From: Terriglobia bacterium
Lineage (GTDB): Bacteria; Acidobacteriota; Terriglobia; Bryobacterales; Bryobacteraceae
Reading direction: 5' to 3'
NCBI GenBank assembly: GCA_020073305.1
Contig: JAIQFK010000010.1
Location: 186,001-250,000, forward strand
DNA length: 64,000 nucleotides
In this document: positions 39,959-48,553 of the stretch, one piece after another
How positions within the stretch are numbered: position 1 is the first letter of the stretch
How the letters are laid out: each line of letters begins with the position of its first letter
The notes under the pieces: generated by a model
What the model saw: the letters and a program-made list of their open reading frames with translations, nothing else
The model's database searches: none
Told to the model about the DNA's origin: nothing
Position numbers and translations under genes: made by a program

Positions 39959-42225
39959 TACCAATACTTGGTTTTCCGCGCCCACGCGGAATCCGGATAT
40001 TTCTGGTGCAGCAATTGAAACGCCTCTTTTGACGCGCCCTTCTTAGCGCCGCAACCGTAGCGCACGGCGCGCACTGCCAGATGCAACGCTTCGGGTGATC
40101 GCGGATCGCTGGGGTGATTCTTCGCCCACTCAACGGCCTGGTTCGTCAGATATTCCGGCGCGGGCGGCGTCTCAGTGAGCCGGGTCCATTCGCGCTGCCC
40201 CCGCGCCTGTTGATCCGCCGACAGAAATTGTGCTTTGGGCGCCCCGTCCGGATAGAGCAGTTGTAAAGGCTCCGGCAAGGTCGATGCGACGCGATAGTAG
40301 TCCGGCGCGTCTTGCCCCCCCGTGAACGAGCACCACCAATTGTCCCGAAACTCGTCCAGTTTCTCGGGCGGCGCAAGTCTGCCGAAGCCCACCTGCACAT
40401 ACGGCCGCAATCCCGGGTGTTGCAGCATCAGGTAAACGGCGGCGAACCTCCTGGCAGCGGAATCGGACGCTTCCAGATACGTCCGCAGCGGCGCCTTCAA
40501 ATCCGGCGCCAGGTCCTGCAAGAGTGGCGCAACCGACTTGGCCGAATTCTCATCTCCTAACAGAATCGATCTGACCCACGCGGATGCCGCGACCTCGCGC
40601 CGCATGGGCTTAGGTAAGACATCGCGCCGCGCCGCATCCAGCAGCAGATCGAGCGGCGTCTGCTGGTTGAGGATTTTTGCGGCATCCGCATCGAACGCGG
40701 GCTGGCGCGGCTTGACGCCTTCCGGAAGTGATGCATCCTCGCCTTCGATCCCCGTATTTCCGTACTGCTCAAAACCTGTAAAGCTGCCGGCGGGTATGCG
40801 GACCGAGTATTTGAGAAACTCGTCCCAGTTCGCGGCAATTTTCATCCGCTCGGCGCGAAACAGGTTCAACGAGGACTGGGGCAAAGAAGCTGTCTCCGCA
40901 GCCAGCAATTTGTCGAGCCGGCTCCGCGCTTCGCCGGTTTGTTTTGAATCGATCAGCAACCGGATCGAGTGGAATGCCGCCGTCGCATAAGCCGGCGAAT
41001 CAGGCCCGACCCTTAGCCCAGCGGTCACCAATTCATCCACGCCCGGTTGAACGTCAGAGGCTCTGGAAAGAGCGGCCACCAGCCACGGTAGCGTGTGCTT
41101 CTGGCGCCATTGGTTTTGAGTCTCGGCCGCGTCCGCCGTTTGAAACGCGGAAATCCAGGTGGTCAGGCCGTCTTCGACTGGAAGAGCCTTCATGCCGCCG
41201 AAGTCCCCCCTTTCGAACGCGTCGTAGAGGAAACGGTAATCGAACGAGTTTTGCTGGATGGTCGCCTGCGAGTCCTTAAGAACCAGAGTCGCGGCCAGGT
41301 CGTGCATCCTCGCGCCGGGAGCCAGCCGCACGCGAACATAATCGAGCAGTTTCCGCGCCGCGGCATGCTCCGCGTTTTGGGCCGGATCACTCAAAATGGT
41401 TTGCAACTGGGTTTCTGCAGCCGCAAGTTTCTCGCGATCGGCGCCCACGCCTTTCACGCTGAGCGTAGCCTCGCGGACCAGCGAGCGCGCTACCAAGTAG
41501 GGTGCGATTTGCCTCCAAGGTGAGTCGTGGTCATCGGCGATAGCTCGAAACATTCGCTCGGCGGCATCCATGTCGCCCGCGTAGAAATTCGCTGCCGCAA
41601 TCTGATACGCGCGATCGGCACGCATGGACGGGGTGGCCGTATCATCGAGCGCCGCTGGAATCGACGGCCCCTCGGAGCAATTGGCGAAGACTTGATCCTG
41701 GGCCGCCACCCAGCCCTTCACGGCCGGGCTTTCGATACCAAGCTGGCGGCTGCGATCGTCCAAGGTCTGGGCAGCCGTAACGAAAGCATCGTCGCCGCAG
41801 TTCAAATAAGTAAGGTAGTAATCGTTGCCGCTGATTGTCTTAAAGGCATTGATGTTGGGCGGCGCTCCCTTTCCGGCGACGCGCGCCCGCTTCTTGAGCC
41901 ATACTTGCCGCGGACCCTCCGGCTGATAGGAAAATGGCGTCTGGACGGCCGGCTCCGGACCGAAGAGCGCCTTGCGCTCCTCCGCGTTCAATCCCACTCC
42001 AATGAGATAACGGTACGCGATGATCAGATAGAATCGCGGAAGCCCTGGCTGCAGAATGCCCAACTGCCCGCGCGCGTACCGGCCGGCGGCGTCTTCCGGA
42101 ATTCTCCAGAAGCTGAAGGCGGCACTCGGAAGAAACGGGCCGCAGCTCGAAAGATCGGGCGGGTTGGACAGCAGGCCCGCGAAGAGAACCAGCAACAATA
42201 ACGTACTGCAAATTCTTATTGCCAT
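39955..42225 (-). CDS. Large exported hypothetical protein
   Basis: A 756-residue protein with a signal peptide ('MAIRICSTLLLLVLFAGLLS') and a possible Cys-containing start ('LSSCGPFLPSAAF'). The body is mainly alpha-helical with repeat-like segments ('AERMFRAIADDHDSPWRQI', 'RSRLDKLLAAETASLPQ'), suggesting TPR-like helical hairpins, and a C-terminal region rich in aromatic residues ('YPDSAWARKTKYWY'). No domain recognised. It is third in the operon begun by the GT39 gene, overlapping the DUF3142 gene by 10 bp. It might be an envelope-associated helical scaffold. Confidence 0.75.
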   Translation of the reverse strand: MAIRICSTLLLLVLFAGLLSNPPDLSSCGPFLPSAAFSFWRIPEDAAGRYARGQLGILQPGLPRFYLIIAYRYLIGVGLNAEERKALFGPEPAVQTPFSYQPEGPRQVWLKKRARVAGKGAPPNINAFKTISGNDYYLTYLNCGDDAFVTAAQTLDDRSRQLGIESPAVKGWVAAQDQVFANCSEGPSIPAALDDTATPSMRADRAYQIAAANFYAGDMDAAERMFRAIADDHDSPWRQIAPYLVARSLVREATLSVKGVGADREKLAAAETQLQTILSDPAQNAEHAAARKLLDYVRVRLAPGARMHDLAATLVLKDSQATIQQNSFDYRFLYDAFERGDFGGMKALPVEDGLTTWISAFQTADAAETQNQWRQKHTLPWLVAALSRASDVQPGVDELVTAGLRVGPDSPAYATAAFHSIRLLIDSKQTGEARSRLDKLLAAETASLPQSSLNLFRAERMKIAANWDEFLKYSVRIPAGSFTGFEQYGNTGIEGEDASLPEGVKPRQPAFDADAAKILNQQTPLDLLLDAARRDVLPKPMRREVAASAWVRSILLGDENSAKSVAPLLQDLAPDLKAPLRTYLEASDSAARRFAAVYLMLQHPGLRPYVQVGFGRLAPPEKLDEFRDNWWCSFTGGQDAPDYYRVASTLPEPLQLLYPDGAPKAQFLSADQQARGQREWTRLTETPPAPEYLTNQAVEWAKNHPSDPRSPEALHLAVRAVRYGCGAKKGASKEAFQLLHQKYPDSAWARKTKYWY

Positions 42226-42941
42226 CGATGCACCTCGTGTACGGCCGCGCGCAGCTCGACCGCCGACCAGCTTCGCGGATGGAAGATGTAGACGCGCCGT
42301 CCGCGCGGAATGTCCGGCAGCGGCTCGTCAGTTGAGATGCCGACACTCGATCGGCACAAATCCGGCCCGAAGTCCTCGCCGGGCCGAGACGATTCGCCGG
42401 CGCCCATCCGGAACAGCATAGGGACGGCCTCGGTCACCGGAAGTCCCGAGATCCAATTGTCGGATTCACACCAGGATGCCAGGGCCGTCATCGAAAGCGG
42501 CATTGACGACGGCAGCACGCGATGCAGGTCCACAAGCAGAGCGCGATAGAAGTCCCGTTCGGAAGTGCGCGCGTCGTAATCGATCTGCAACGCGCGGATC
42601 CCGCGAAGTTCGGTGGCATCGAGGATCGCGTGCTCGACCTCTGCGCGCGAGGCGGATTCGACCCCCTGCGACTCGATGCGTACCACCGCCATGAGCGCCG
42701 TCCCCGGCGTGACCACCAGGGGCTGCAAGCGCGGCCGTACACTGACCACGCCGCCGCGGATGTAAATGGTGCGCGCAAGAAACGCCACGCCAACTTCATG
42801 CGGGTCGATGAAATCCAGCTTCTCCGGCCGCTCCCAGGCCCACACCATGGTGCGCGGGAATTGCGGCAACGGATCGTGCTGGGGGCGGTAAGCTAGAGCC
42901 GCGAGCGCGGTCAGCGCCAGGATCGCCAGTGCGGTTTTCAC
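42216..42941 (-). CDS. DUF3142-like exported protein
   Basis: A 241-residue protein. A signal peptide precedes 'PRTMVWAWERPEKLDFID' and 'HEVGVAFLARTIYIRGG', with 'ALQIDYDARTSERDFY' and 'MPLSMTALASWC' in the core, matching my memory of DUF3142 proteins, which have a TIM-barrel-like, glycosidase-related look. The Asp-rich 'DYDA' motif could be catalytic. The GTG at 42941 gives the signal peptide; the longer frame to 43040 would overlap the GT39 gene and is rejected. It lies between the GT39 and the large helical protein genes and shares their transcript. Confidence 0.65.
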   Translation of the reverse strand: MKTALAILALTALAALAYRPQHDPLPQFPRTMVWAWERPEKLDFIDPHEVGVAFLARTIYIRGGVVSVRPRLQPLVVTPGTALMAVVRIESQGVESASRAEVEHAILDATELRGIRALQIDYDARTSERDFYRALLVDLHRVLPSSMPLSMTALASWCESDNWISGLPVTEAVPMLFRMGAGESSRPGEDFGPDLCRSSVGISTDEPLPDIPRGRRVYIFHPRSWSAVELRAAVHEVHRWQ

Positions 42942-42951
42942 TGGGAGCCTC

Positions 42952-44430
42952 CTATCTTTCGTAAATTTCGACCCACTGTCCATGGCGTGTCCAGCGTGCC
43001 ACAGATCGTGCGCCCAGCAACACGCGCAACTCGTTGGCATCCACTGGCGGCTCGTAATCGTAATAGCACCGCAGGAAATCCGTCCATTTCTTGTTTTGCA
43101 TCAGGCCAAGCGGGTCCCATGTCCCGGAATAGAGCACGAGCACTTCCACATTTTCGCGCGCGAGCGGCGCCACGTTGGCCGCGCGAAAATCTGAAAGTTC
43201 ACGAATGTTAAGCGGCTGCCGGACGTAGCCGAACTCCGGCCGGCGAAAGGCTGGCGCCAGCGGAAACATAGTGGCTATTTTTGTTTTGGGGAAATGAGCC
43301 TGCAGATATTCCGCTGCCTGCACGTCGAGTGTGACGAAGTCGGAGTAGGCCAGGTTATTCTCCCAAGGGAACGGATACGGCGGATTAACAACGTTGGCGA
43401 TCAGCAGGGCTCCGGCCAGTGATGCGGCATTGAGGATCCGCCAGCGCGGCGCGTATTGCCAGATCGCAGCGGCAAACGCGATATAGAGCGTCGGGAGCAC
43501 GGGAACCAGATAACGCTCCAACACGGCGCCGCCCAACACGCTCACCAGCAGCACATGTGCAATCGCCAGCCCGCCGGCGATCCGCCAGGGGCGCGTACGA
43601 AACAGCGCAGTCCGTCGCAGAGCGATTCCAAGCGCGATGGCGCCGATCCAGTGGCCGCTTCCGGCGAACAGGTAATACAGACGCCGTAGGAGCGCCAGCG
43701 AAAGGCGCACCGGATCGAGCGGATACCAGACGTTGTACTGTGTGAACGCGGCGTTGCCGAACAGATGTCCGGTCCCGCGATCCAGTGCGATGAGCCAGAT
43801 GATGAGCGGCGCAACGGGCACCAAAAACCACAGCGCTTCGCCTCGCCGCCGCTCGAACCACAACCACGCGCCGAACCATGCCGGCGCCACCAGGCCCGTC
43901 TCCTTCACCATCACCAGCACCGTACAGGCGAAGACGGCCGCTGGAATGCGCTCCTCCAGAAATAACAGCAGCGCCAGGACCAGGAACACCATGGCGGGCA
44001 TATCGAGCGCGGCCATCGTGGACTGCGCAAAGAACAACGGGGAGACCACCAGAAATGCAGTGGCCAGGATGGCCGCTCTCGACGGCAAGCCCATGCGGAT
44101 CGCAAGCCGCAACGCAATGACTGCGCCCGCCGCCGCGAGTGCCAGCATTGCCAGCCGTGTGACCGGGATCGAATAACCGGTAATCGACCAAACGGCTGCG
44201 AGGTACGCCATCACACCTGGCGGATGCACGTTGGCAACGGTCGAGCGCGGTATCCAGGCGCCGCGCTGAAAAAGGTCGAGCGACGCCGGAACAAACTGGC
44301 CTAGTTCATCCCAGTAAAACGGCAGCGTCAGAAAAGCGGCATGGCTGAGGAGGACCAGGAGCGCGATCGCGGCGGGGGCCAGCAGGGGATTTCGGGCCTG
44401 CATGCGCACGTCCGCCGGCGCCGCCGTCAT
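42952..44430 (-). CDS. GT39/ArnT-like integral membrane glycosyltransferase
   Basis: A 492-residue protein with about ten transmembrane helices. A conserved acidic residue lies in the first loop ('LPFYWDELGQFVPASLD') and 'NVHPPGVMAYLAAVW' follows, as in GT39/PMT-like and ArnT-type enzymes that transfer sugar from a lipid carrier. 'HPPG' and 'DMPAMVFLVLALLLFL' are typical. The C-terminal part is soluble and periplasmic. It is first in a three-gene operon with a DUF3142 protein and a large exported helical protein; the carrier sugar is unknown. Confidence 0.85.
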   Translation of the reverse strand: MTAAPADVRMQARNPLLAPAAIALLVLLSHAAFLTLPFYWDELGQFVPASLDLFQRGAWIPRSTVANVHPPGVMAYLAAVWSITGYSIPVTRLAMLALAAAGAVIALRLAIRMGLPSRAAILATAFLVVSPLFFAQSTMAALDMPAMVFLVLALLLFLEERIPAAVFACTVLVMVKETGLVAPAWFGAWLWFERRRGEALWFLVPVAPLIIWLIALDRGTGHLFGNAAFTQYNVWYPLDPVRLSLALLRRLYYLFAGSGHWIGAIALGIALRRTALFRTRPWRIAGGLAIAHVLLVSVLGGAVLERYLVPVLPTLYIAFAAAIWQYAPRWRILNAASLAGALLIANVVNPPYPFPWENNLAYSDFVTLDVQAAEYLQAHFPKTKIATMFPLAPAFRRPEFGYVRQPLNIRELSDFRAANVAPLARENVEVLVLYSGTWDPLGLMQNKKWTDFLRCYYDYEPPVDANELRVLLGARSVARWTRHGQWVEIYER

Positions 44431-44436
44431 GCGCGG

Positions 44437-44991
44437 TTACTGCACGAAACCCGCGCCAGCACGCGCCTCGAGCTTGATTTCGCCAAAAGCAGCCTCATAC
44501 TGGCTCACGTTCTGCTGCAGCACGTTTAACAGCGCTTTGGCCTGCTGCGGGCTAAGGTAGACGCCCTGAAAATTGTGGATGTTGACGTTGTCGGGCGCCG
44601 TCTGATTGATCACGCCAAACAGCAGCAGAAAGTCCCACAGATTCACGCGAATCTGCACGCTGTTGGCGTATCCCTCGCGATAATCGGGCGCATTGATCAA
44701 TTGGACTTTGGGCTGCGGCGGTGGCGGGTTCATAGACCTTACATGGTGAATCACGCTGGGCTGCACGTCAACCGGAGGCGTGTATTCTGTCAGGGTAGAA
44801 TCTGGCGTGATGGACTCGAGGGACAGCATCCCCGCATCTCTAGCTTCCAAGATCCGCTCGACGAAGGTTCGCTCCAGCCGGGCACGAATCAGTTCCGCCA
44901 TGCTCACCCGCCGGCGAAACGCTTCCTCTCGAAGACGCTCGTGTAGTTCTTCTGGCAGCGATGCTGTCGTGCGCTTCCTAACTGCCGTCAT
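44437..44991 (-). CDS. Ribbon-helix-helix / DUF3467 fusion protein
   Basis: A 184-residue protein. Residues about 1-50 look like a CopG-type ribbon-helix-helix DNA-binding module ('KRTTASLPEELHERLREEAF', 'RRVSMAELIRARLERTF'). The C-terminal half contains 'YANSVQIRVNLWDFLLLFG' and 'VYLSPQQAKALLNVLQQN', the hallmark of DUF3467. The combination would couple DNA recognition to an unknown domain. I chose ATG at 44991; the longer frame reaches 45027. Divergent from the SIS gene with 29 bp between, so it might repress that gene (inference). Confidence 0.8.
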   Translation of the reverse strand: MTAVRKRTTASLPEELHERLREEAFRRRVSMAELIRARLERTFVERILEARDAGMLSLESITPDSTLTEYTPPVDVQPSVIHHVRSMNPPPPQPKVQLINAPDYREGYANSVQIRVNLWDFLLLFGVINQTAPDNVNIHNFQGVYLSPQQAKALLNVLQQNVSQYEAAFGEIKLEARAGAGFVQ

Positions 44992-45020
44992 ACTGGAGCA
45001 TCTTTTGTATCCTGTAATCA

Positions 45021-46061
45021 ATGTCACGCATGTTGGAAGAAATCCGCCAGCAGCCGGATGCGCTCGAGCGCACCCTGCGCGGCGAGTTGAAACGCGTCGA
45101 GCGCTTCAAGAAACTCGTCGAGAAGCGGCGGCCGCGCCTGATCGTGCTGGCCGCGCGCGGCACCTCGGACAACGCCGCGCAGTTTGGCCGATATTTGCTC
45201 GAGATCACCACCGGGATACCGGTATCGCTCGCCGCGCCGGCGATCTACACCCTGTATAACGCGCGCGTGGATTTTCGTGACGCCCTGGTCGTGGCCATTT
45301 CTCAATCCGGCGAATCCACGGACACGAATCTCGTGCTGGAGGAGGCGCGCAAGCAGGGCGCTCTCACCATCGGCATCACCAACGAGGCTTCCAGCTCGCT
45401 AGCGAAACTCGCCGAACATGTATTCTTCGTCCACGCCCGTAGGGAGAAGAGCGTTGCCGCTACCAAAACCTACACCGGCCAGGTGCTAATGCTCTATCTG
45501 CTGGCCTACGCACTCGGCGGCAAAATTCGGCCCGGCGATCTCGCGCGTCTGCCGGAACGCGCGCATTCGGCGCTGCGGCTAGAGCCCGAGATCAACGCGC
45601 TGTCGGAGCGCTACCGCTTCATGGATCATGCGGTCGTGATGGGGCGCGGCTTGAACTATGCCAACGCCTTTGAGTTCGCACTGAAGCTGATGGAGACGTG
45701 TTACGTGGTGGCCGAGCGTTTTTCTTCGGCTGATTTCCTGCACGGCCCCATCGCATTGGTTGAGCCGAATTTTCCTGTTTTCCTGTTCGCCCCGTCCGGC
45801 GTCACCTGGCCGCCGGTCCGCGAAGCCATCGATAAACTGACGCAGCTCAAGGCGGAGACCGTGGTCATTACCGATGCCGGCAACCGGGATGCGGCCCAAA
45901 CCCCCACGCGCCTCATCCGTTTGCCGCAACGCATCGGCGAGCTGTATACACTGATCCCTTACATCATTCCGGCGCAGATGTTTGCGGCATGTCTCGCGGC
46001 CCAGAAGGGGCTCAATCCGGACCATCCGCGCACCATCACCAAAGTCACGCGGACGTTATGA
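45021..46061 (+). CDS. SIS-domain sugar isomerase/deaminase (GlmS-C/AgaS-like)
   Basis: A 346-residue protein with tandem SIS domains. 'IVLAARGTSDNAAQFGRYLL' and 'VVAISQSGESTDTNLVLEEAR' bind the sugar phosphate, and 'EKSVAATKTYTGQVLML' and 'SSADFLHGPIALVEPNFPV' match the isomerase domain of glucosamine-6-phosphate synthase and AgaS-type deaminases. It lacks a glutaminase domain, so it should deaminate or isomerise amino-sugar phosphates, perhaps in amino-sugar catabolism. It is divergent from the RHH-DUF3467 gene and convergent with the MocR gene, overlapping it at the stops. Confidence 0.88.
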   Translation: MSRMLEEIRQQPDALERTLRGELKRVERFKKLVEKRRPRLIVLAARGTSDNAAQFGRYLLEITTGIPVSLAAPAIYTLYNARVDFRDALVVAISQSGESTDTNLVLEEARKQGALTIGITNEASSSLAKLAEHVFFVHARREKSVAATKTYTGQVLMLYLLAYALGGKIRPGDLARLPERAHSALRLEPEINALSERYRFMDHAVVMGRGLNYANAFEFALKLMETCYVVAERFSSADFLHGPIALVEPNFPVFLFAPSGVTWPPVREAIDKLTQLKAETVVITDAGNRDAAQTPTRLIRLPQRIGELYTLIPYIIPAQMFAACLAAQKGLNPDHPRTITKVTRTL

Positions 46062-47483
46062 CGACCGCAGCAGGTCCGTGGCCAGGCGGCCTAGCGTGAC
46101 CAGAGCCCGGTCGATGGAATCGGACCAGCGATATCCGCAACTGAGGCGGATGCAATGGTCAAACCGGCCGGTGGCCGAGAAAATCGCGCCCGGCACGATG
46201 CTGATGTCGGCGGCCAGCGCCGCGCGAAACAGCTTCACCGCGTCCACCTTCTTGGGCAGTTCAACCCAGAGCAGGTACCCGGCATCGGGCCGCGTGATGC
46301 GCGTCCCTTCCGGAAAGTACTTCGCCGCAGCCTGGCTCACGATGCGCACGTTTTCCGCCAGCGCGATGCGCAGCCGGGCGAGATAGCGCTCGTACCCCCC
46401 CGATTCGAGATACCTGGCAATCACCATTTGGGGCAGGGAAGGCGCGGCGACCGTGTTGATGAATTTGAGCCGCTCGACTTCCGCTTGGTAGCGGCCCGGC
46501 TGCACCCAGCCGACACGAAAGCCAGGCGCCAGCACTTTCGAGAACGACGAGCAAACCAGCACCGTGCCCTTGCGATCAAACGCTTTGGCCAGCTTCGGTT
46601 GTCGCGCGCCAAATACCAGATCGCCGTAGATGTTGTCTTCGATGAGCGCGACATCATGCCGGGCAGTCAGATCCACTAAGCGTTTCTTGGTGTCGTCGGA
46701 AAGCACATAGCCCAGGGGATTGTGGCCGTTGGCCATGACCAAACACGCTTTGACGCCGTGCTTGCGGATAGCATCTTCCAGCATCTCGCAGCTCATGCCT
46801 TCGCTCGGATGCGTCGGAATCTCAATGGCGCGCATGCCCATCGACTGGATGGCTTCGAGCACCCCGAAATACGTTGGGCTTTCGAGAGCGATCACCTCGC
46901 CTGGCTTGGCCACCGCGCGCAGGCTCAGATTCAACGCTTCCATGGCGCCGTTGGTCGTCACGATTTCCGATGGCGAGAAATTACATCCGTATTCGAGCGA
47001 ACGCCGGGCGATCTGGCGTCGCAGGGCCTCTACTCCAGGAGAAAATTCATAGCCGCTGCTGTGTGCTGGATTGTGGCGCACGATGCTGTGCAGAATCTGG
47101 TTCAGCTTGTGATTGGGAAGAAGCGCCGGATCGGGTAAGGCCGCGCCCAGAGGGACGGTCGCGGGATGGTGCGCGGCCCGTAGCACCTCGGCCACAATGC
47201 TCCCAGCGCTGTAGCTGGCCGGCCTCGGTGACGGCGACTGAAACCGGGGCTCGGGAACCGACTTGGCGAACGGCACCCGCACGAAAAACCCCGATTTGGG
47301 CCGCGCTTCAATGGCGCCGCGGTTCTCCAGCCACATATACGCTTCGAGCACCGTGGAAATGCTCACACCCTGCCGGCGGCTGAGCCAGCGCACCGACGGA
47401 ATCCGGTCCCCGGGGCCGAGAACACCCCGCTCGATCTGCTCTTCAAGCTGGTGGGCCAGCTTGAGATAGAGCGGCGGCTTCAC
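46056..47483 (-). CDS. MocR-family regulator (GntR-HTH plus aminotransferase-like domain)
   Basis: A 475-residue regulator. The winged helix-turn-helix occupies about residues 1-70 ('PLYLKLAHQLEEQIERGVLG', 'RWLSRRQGVSISTVLEAYMW'), followed by a fold-type I aminotransferase domain with the PLP Lys in 'CSSFSKVLAPGFRVGW' and 'MANGHNPLGYVLS'. MocR proteins sense PLP or an amino compound through this domain. Start uncertain: GTG at 47483 is preferred; a TTG at 47540 lies upstream. The intergenic region to the divergent GNAT gene has two CTGTAC repeats that are candidate operators. Confidence 0.88.
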   Translation of the reverse strand: MKPPLYLKLAHQLEEQIERGVLGPGDRIPSVRWLSRRQGVSISTVLEAYMWLENRGAIEARPKSGFFVRVPFAKSVPEPRFQSPSPRPASYSAGSIVAEVLRAAHHPATVPLGAALPDPALLPNHKLNQILHSIVRHNPAHSSGYEFSPGVEALRRQIARRSLEYGCNFSPSEIVTTNGAMEALNLSLRAVAKPGEVIALESPTYFGVLEAIQSMGMRAIEIPTHPSEGMSCEMLEDAIRKHGVKACLVMANGHNPLGYVLSDDTKKRLVDLTARHDVALIEDNIYGDLVFGARQPKLAKAFDRKGTVLVCSSFSKVLAPGFRVGWVQPGRYQAEVERLKFINTVAAPSLPQMVIARYLESGGYERYLARLRIALAENVRIVSQAAAKYFPEGTRITRPDAGYLLWVELPKKVDAVKLFRAALAADISIVPGAIFSATGRFDHCIRLSCGYRWSDSIDRALVTLGRLATDLLRSS

Positions 47484-47520
47484 CGCCGCAAGCTTTCGTA
47501 TCAGATCACCAAGAATACAA

Positions 47521-47557
47521 CTGTACTGGTTACATTGCAATTGATCTGCATCTGTAC
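47521..47557. promoter_or_regulatory. Candidate MocR operator: two direct CTGTAC repeats
   Basis: CTGTAC at 47521-47526 and again at 47552-47557, 31 bp apart (three helical turns), in the divergent MocR/GNAT intergenic region. The second overlaps the region where a weak TTGCAA-17-TTATCA promoter for the GNAT gene might lie. Direct repeats are characteristic of MocR binding sites. This is inferred, not tested. Confidence 0.4.
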
Positions 47558-47607
47558 TTATCAGGCCGCAATCCTTACTATTGGGTTCTGGAAAAGGAGA
47601 CTGGAGC

Positions 47608-48132
47608 TTGACCACGAAACTGAAGGCCGGAAACTTCCAATTCGTCAACCGTCTCACTGGCGCGCAAATCGAACAGTTGTGGCGGATGTATCAGGGCGAA
47701 TGGTGGAGCCGCGGCCGGAATATCAACGACGTCCGCCGAGCGGTCGAGCACTCCGACCTGGTGTTCGCTTACTGTGTAGCGGAAACCGGCCGGCTGGCCG
47801 CCTTCACGCGCGTCCTCACCGATTTCGTGTACAAGGCCGTACTCTTCGACGTGATTGTCGACCGCCCCTACCGCGATCTCGGTCTGGGGCGCACGTTGCT
47901 GGAGGCCGTGACCTCTCACCCCGCGCTGTTGTTCGTCGAACACATTGAGCTGTACTGCCGCCCGGAACTGATTCCCTTTTACGAGCAGTGGGGCTTCACT
48001 GCCCACCTGGGCAAACTCTGTTTCATGCGCAGGACCCCAGAGCCGCTAAGCCGCAGCGCGCCCGGGACATCCCAGACACAGATCTGGCCTTCCGCATTGA
48101 CGAGATCCTGTACAAGTGACGGTGTTCGTTGA
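47608..48132 (+). CDS. GNAT-family N-acetyltransferase
   Basis: A 174-residue acyltransferase. 'VLFDVIVDRPYRDLGLGRTL' contains the acetyl-CoA pyrophosphate-binding R/Q-x-x-G-x-G/A-type motif, and 'YCRPELIPFYEQWGFTAHLG' is motif B. TTG at 47608 follows an AAGGAGA ribosome-binding site; the frame extends upstream to 47581. The core ends near 'LCFMRRTPE', and the last 30 residues are atypical and overlap the remnant of an antitoxin gene in another frame. Expected to acetylate an amine, possibly under MocR control. Confidence 0.87.
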   Translation: MTTKLKAGNFQFVNRLTGAQIEQLWRMYQGEWWSRGRNINDVRRAVEHSDLVFAYCVAETGRLAAFTRVLTDFVYKAVLFDVIVDRPYRDLGLGRTLLEAVTSHPALLFVEHIELYCRPELIPFYEQWGFTAHLGKLCFMRRTPEPLSRSAPGTSQTQIWPSALTRSCTSDGVR

Positions 48133-48507
48133 TAGCGGCTACTACGTCGCCTTCCTGGTGCCGCGCGATCAGTGGTTTCAGAAGGCTGAAGAGGCCGGTC
48201 GCTCAGAATTCCGCGGGGTGACTTCGTCTGTGGTGTCAATGAGACCGTCTCGCTGCTCCAGGCTCGAGGTTTACTCCCAACCGCTCTGGCGTGGCTACAG
48301 GGGATTCGCGAGGACCCGAATACGCAGATCGTCTACGCCGACCCCGTGCTCCAGTCGGAAGCCTGGGACTTATTCCATCGCTGGCGCAGTTCCGGCGCAA
48401 ACCCGGTCGATTGCGCCAGCTTCGCGGTCATGCGACGGCTGAACATCAAGAAGGCGTTTACTTTCGATCAGCACTTCCGGACCGCAGGTTTTGAAATCTT
48501 GCGTTGA
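48116..48507 (+). pseudogene. Frameshifted PIN-domain toxin with antitoxin remnant
   Basis: The first part (frame from GTG 48116) gives 'TVFVDSGYYVAFLVPRDQWF', a PIN-domain N-terminus with its first Asp. Near 48230 the reading frame changes; the continuation in another frame to TGA 48507 reads 'VNETVSLLQARG' and 'VDCASFAVMRRLNIKKAFTF', the middle and C-terminal acidic motifs of the same PIN domain. So the gene carries a frameshift, or the sequence has an error there. The frame just upstream ends 'LAFRIDEILYK' with a stop overlapping the GTG start (GTGA), looking like the tail of a lost antitoxin buried under the GNAT 3' end. A dead toxin-antitoxin module is likely. Confidence 0.7.
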
Positions 48508-48515
48508 AAGTTGGG

Positions 48516-48544
48516 TTGCGCCAGCCAGTCCAAAATGGTATGCT
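48516..48544 (+). promoter_or_regulatory. Promoter for pdxR, near-leaderless
   Basis: TTGCGC at 48516-48521, a 17-bp spacer and TATGCT at 48539-48544. The predicted transcription start is near 48551, only about 3 nt before the GTG start at 48554, so the mRNA would be leaderless or nearly so. Confidence 0.5.
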
Positions 48545-48553
48545 CGATTCGCA

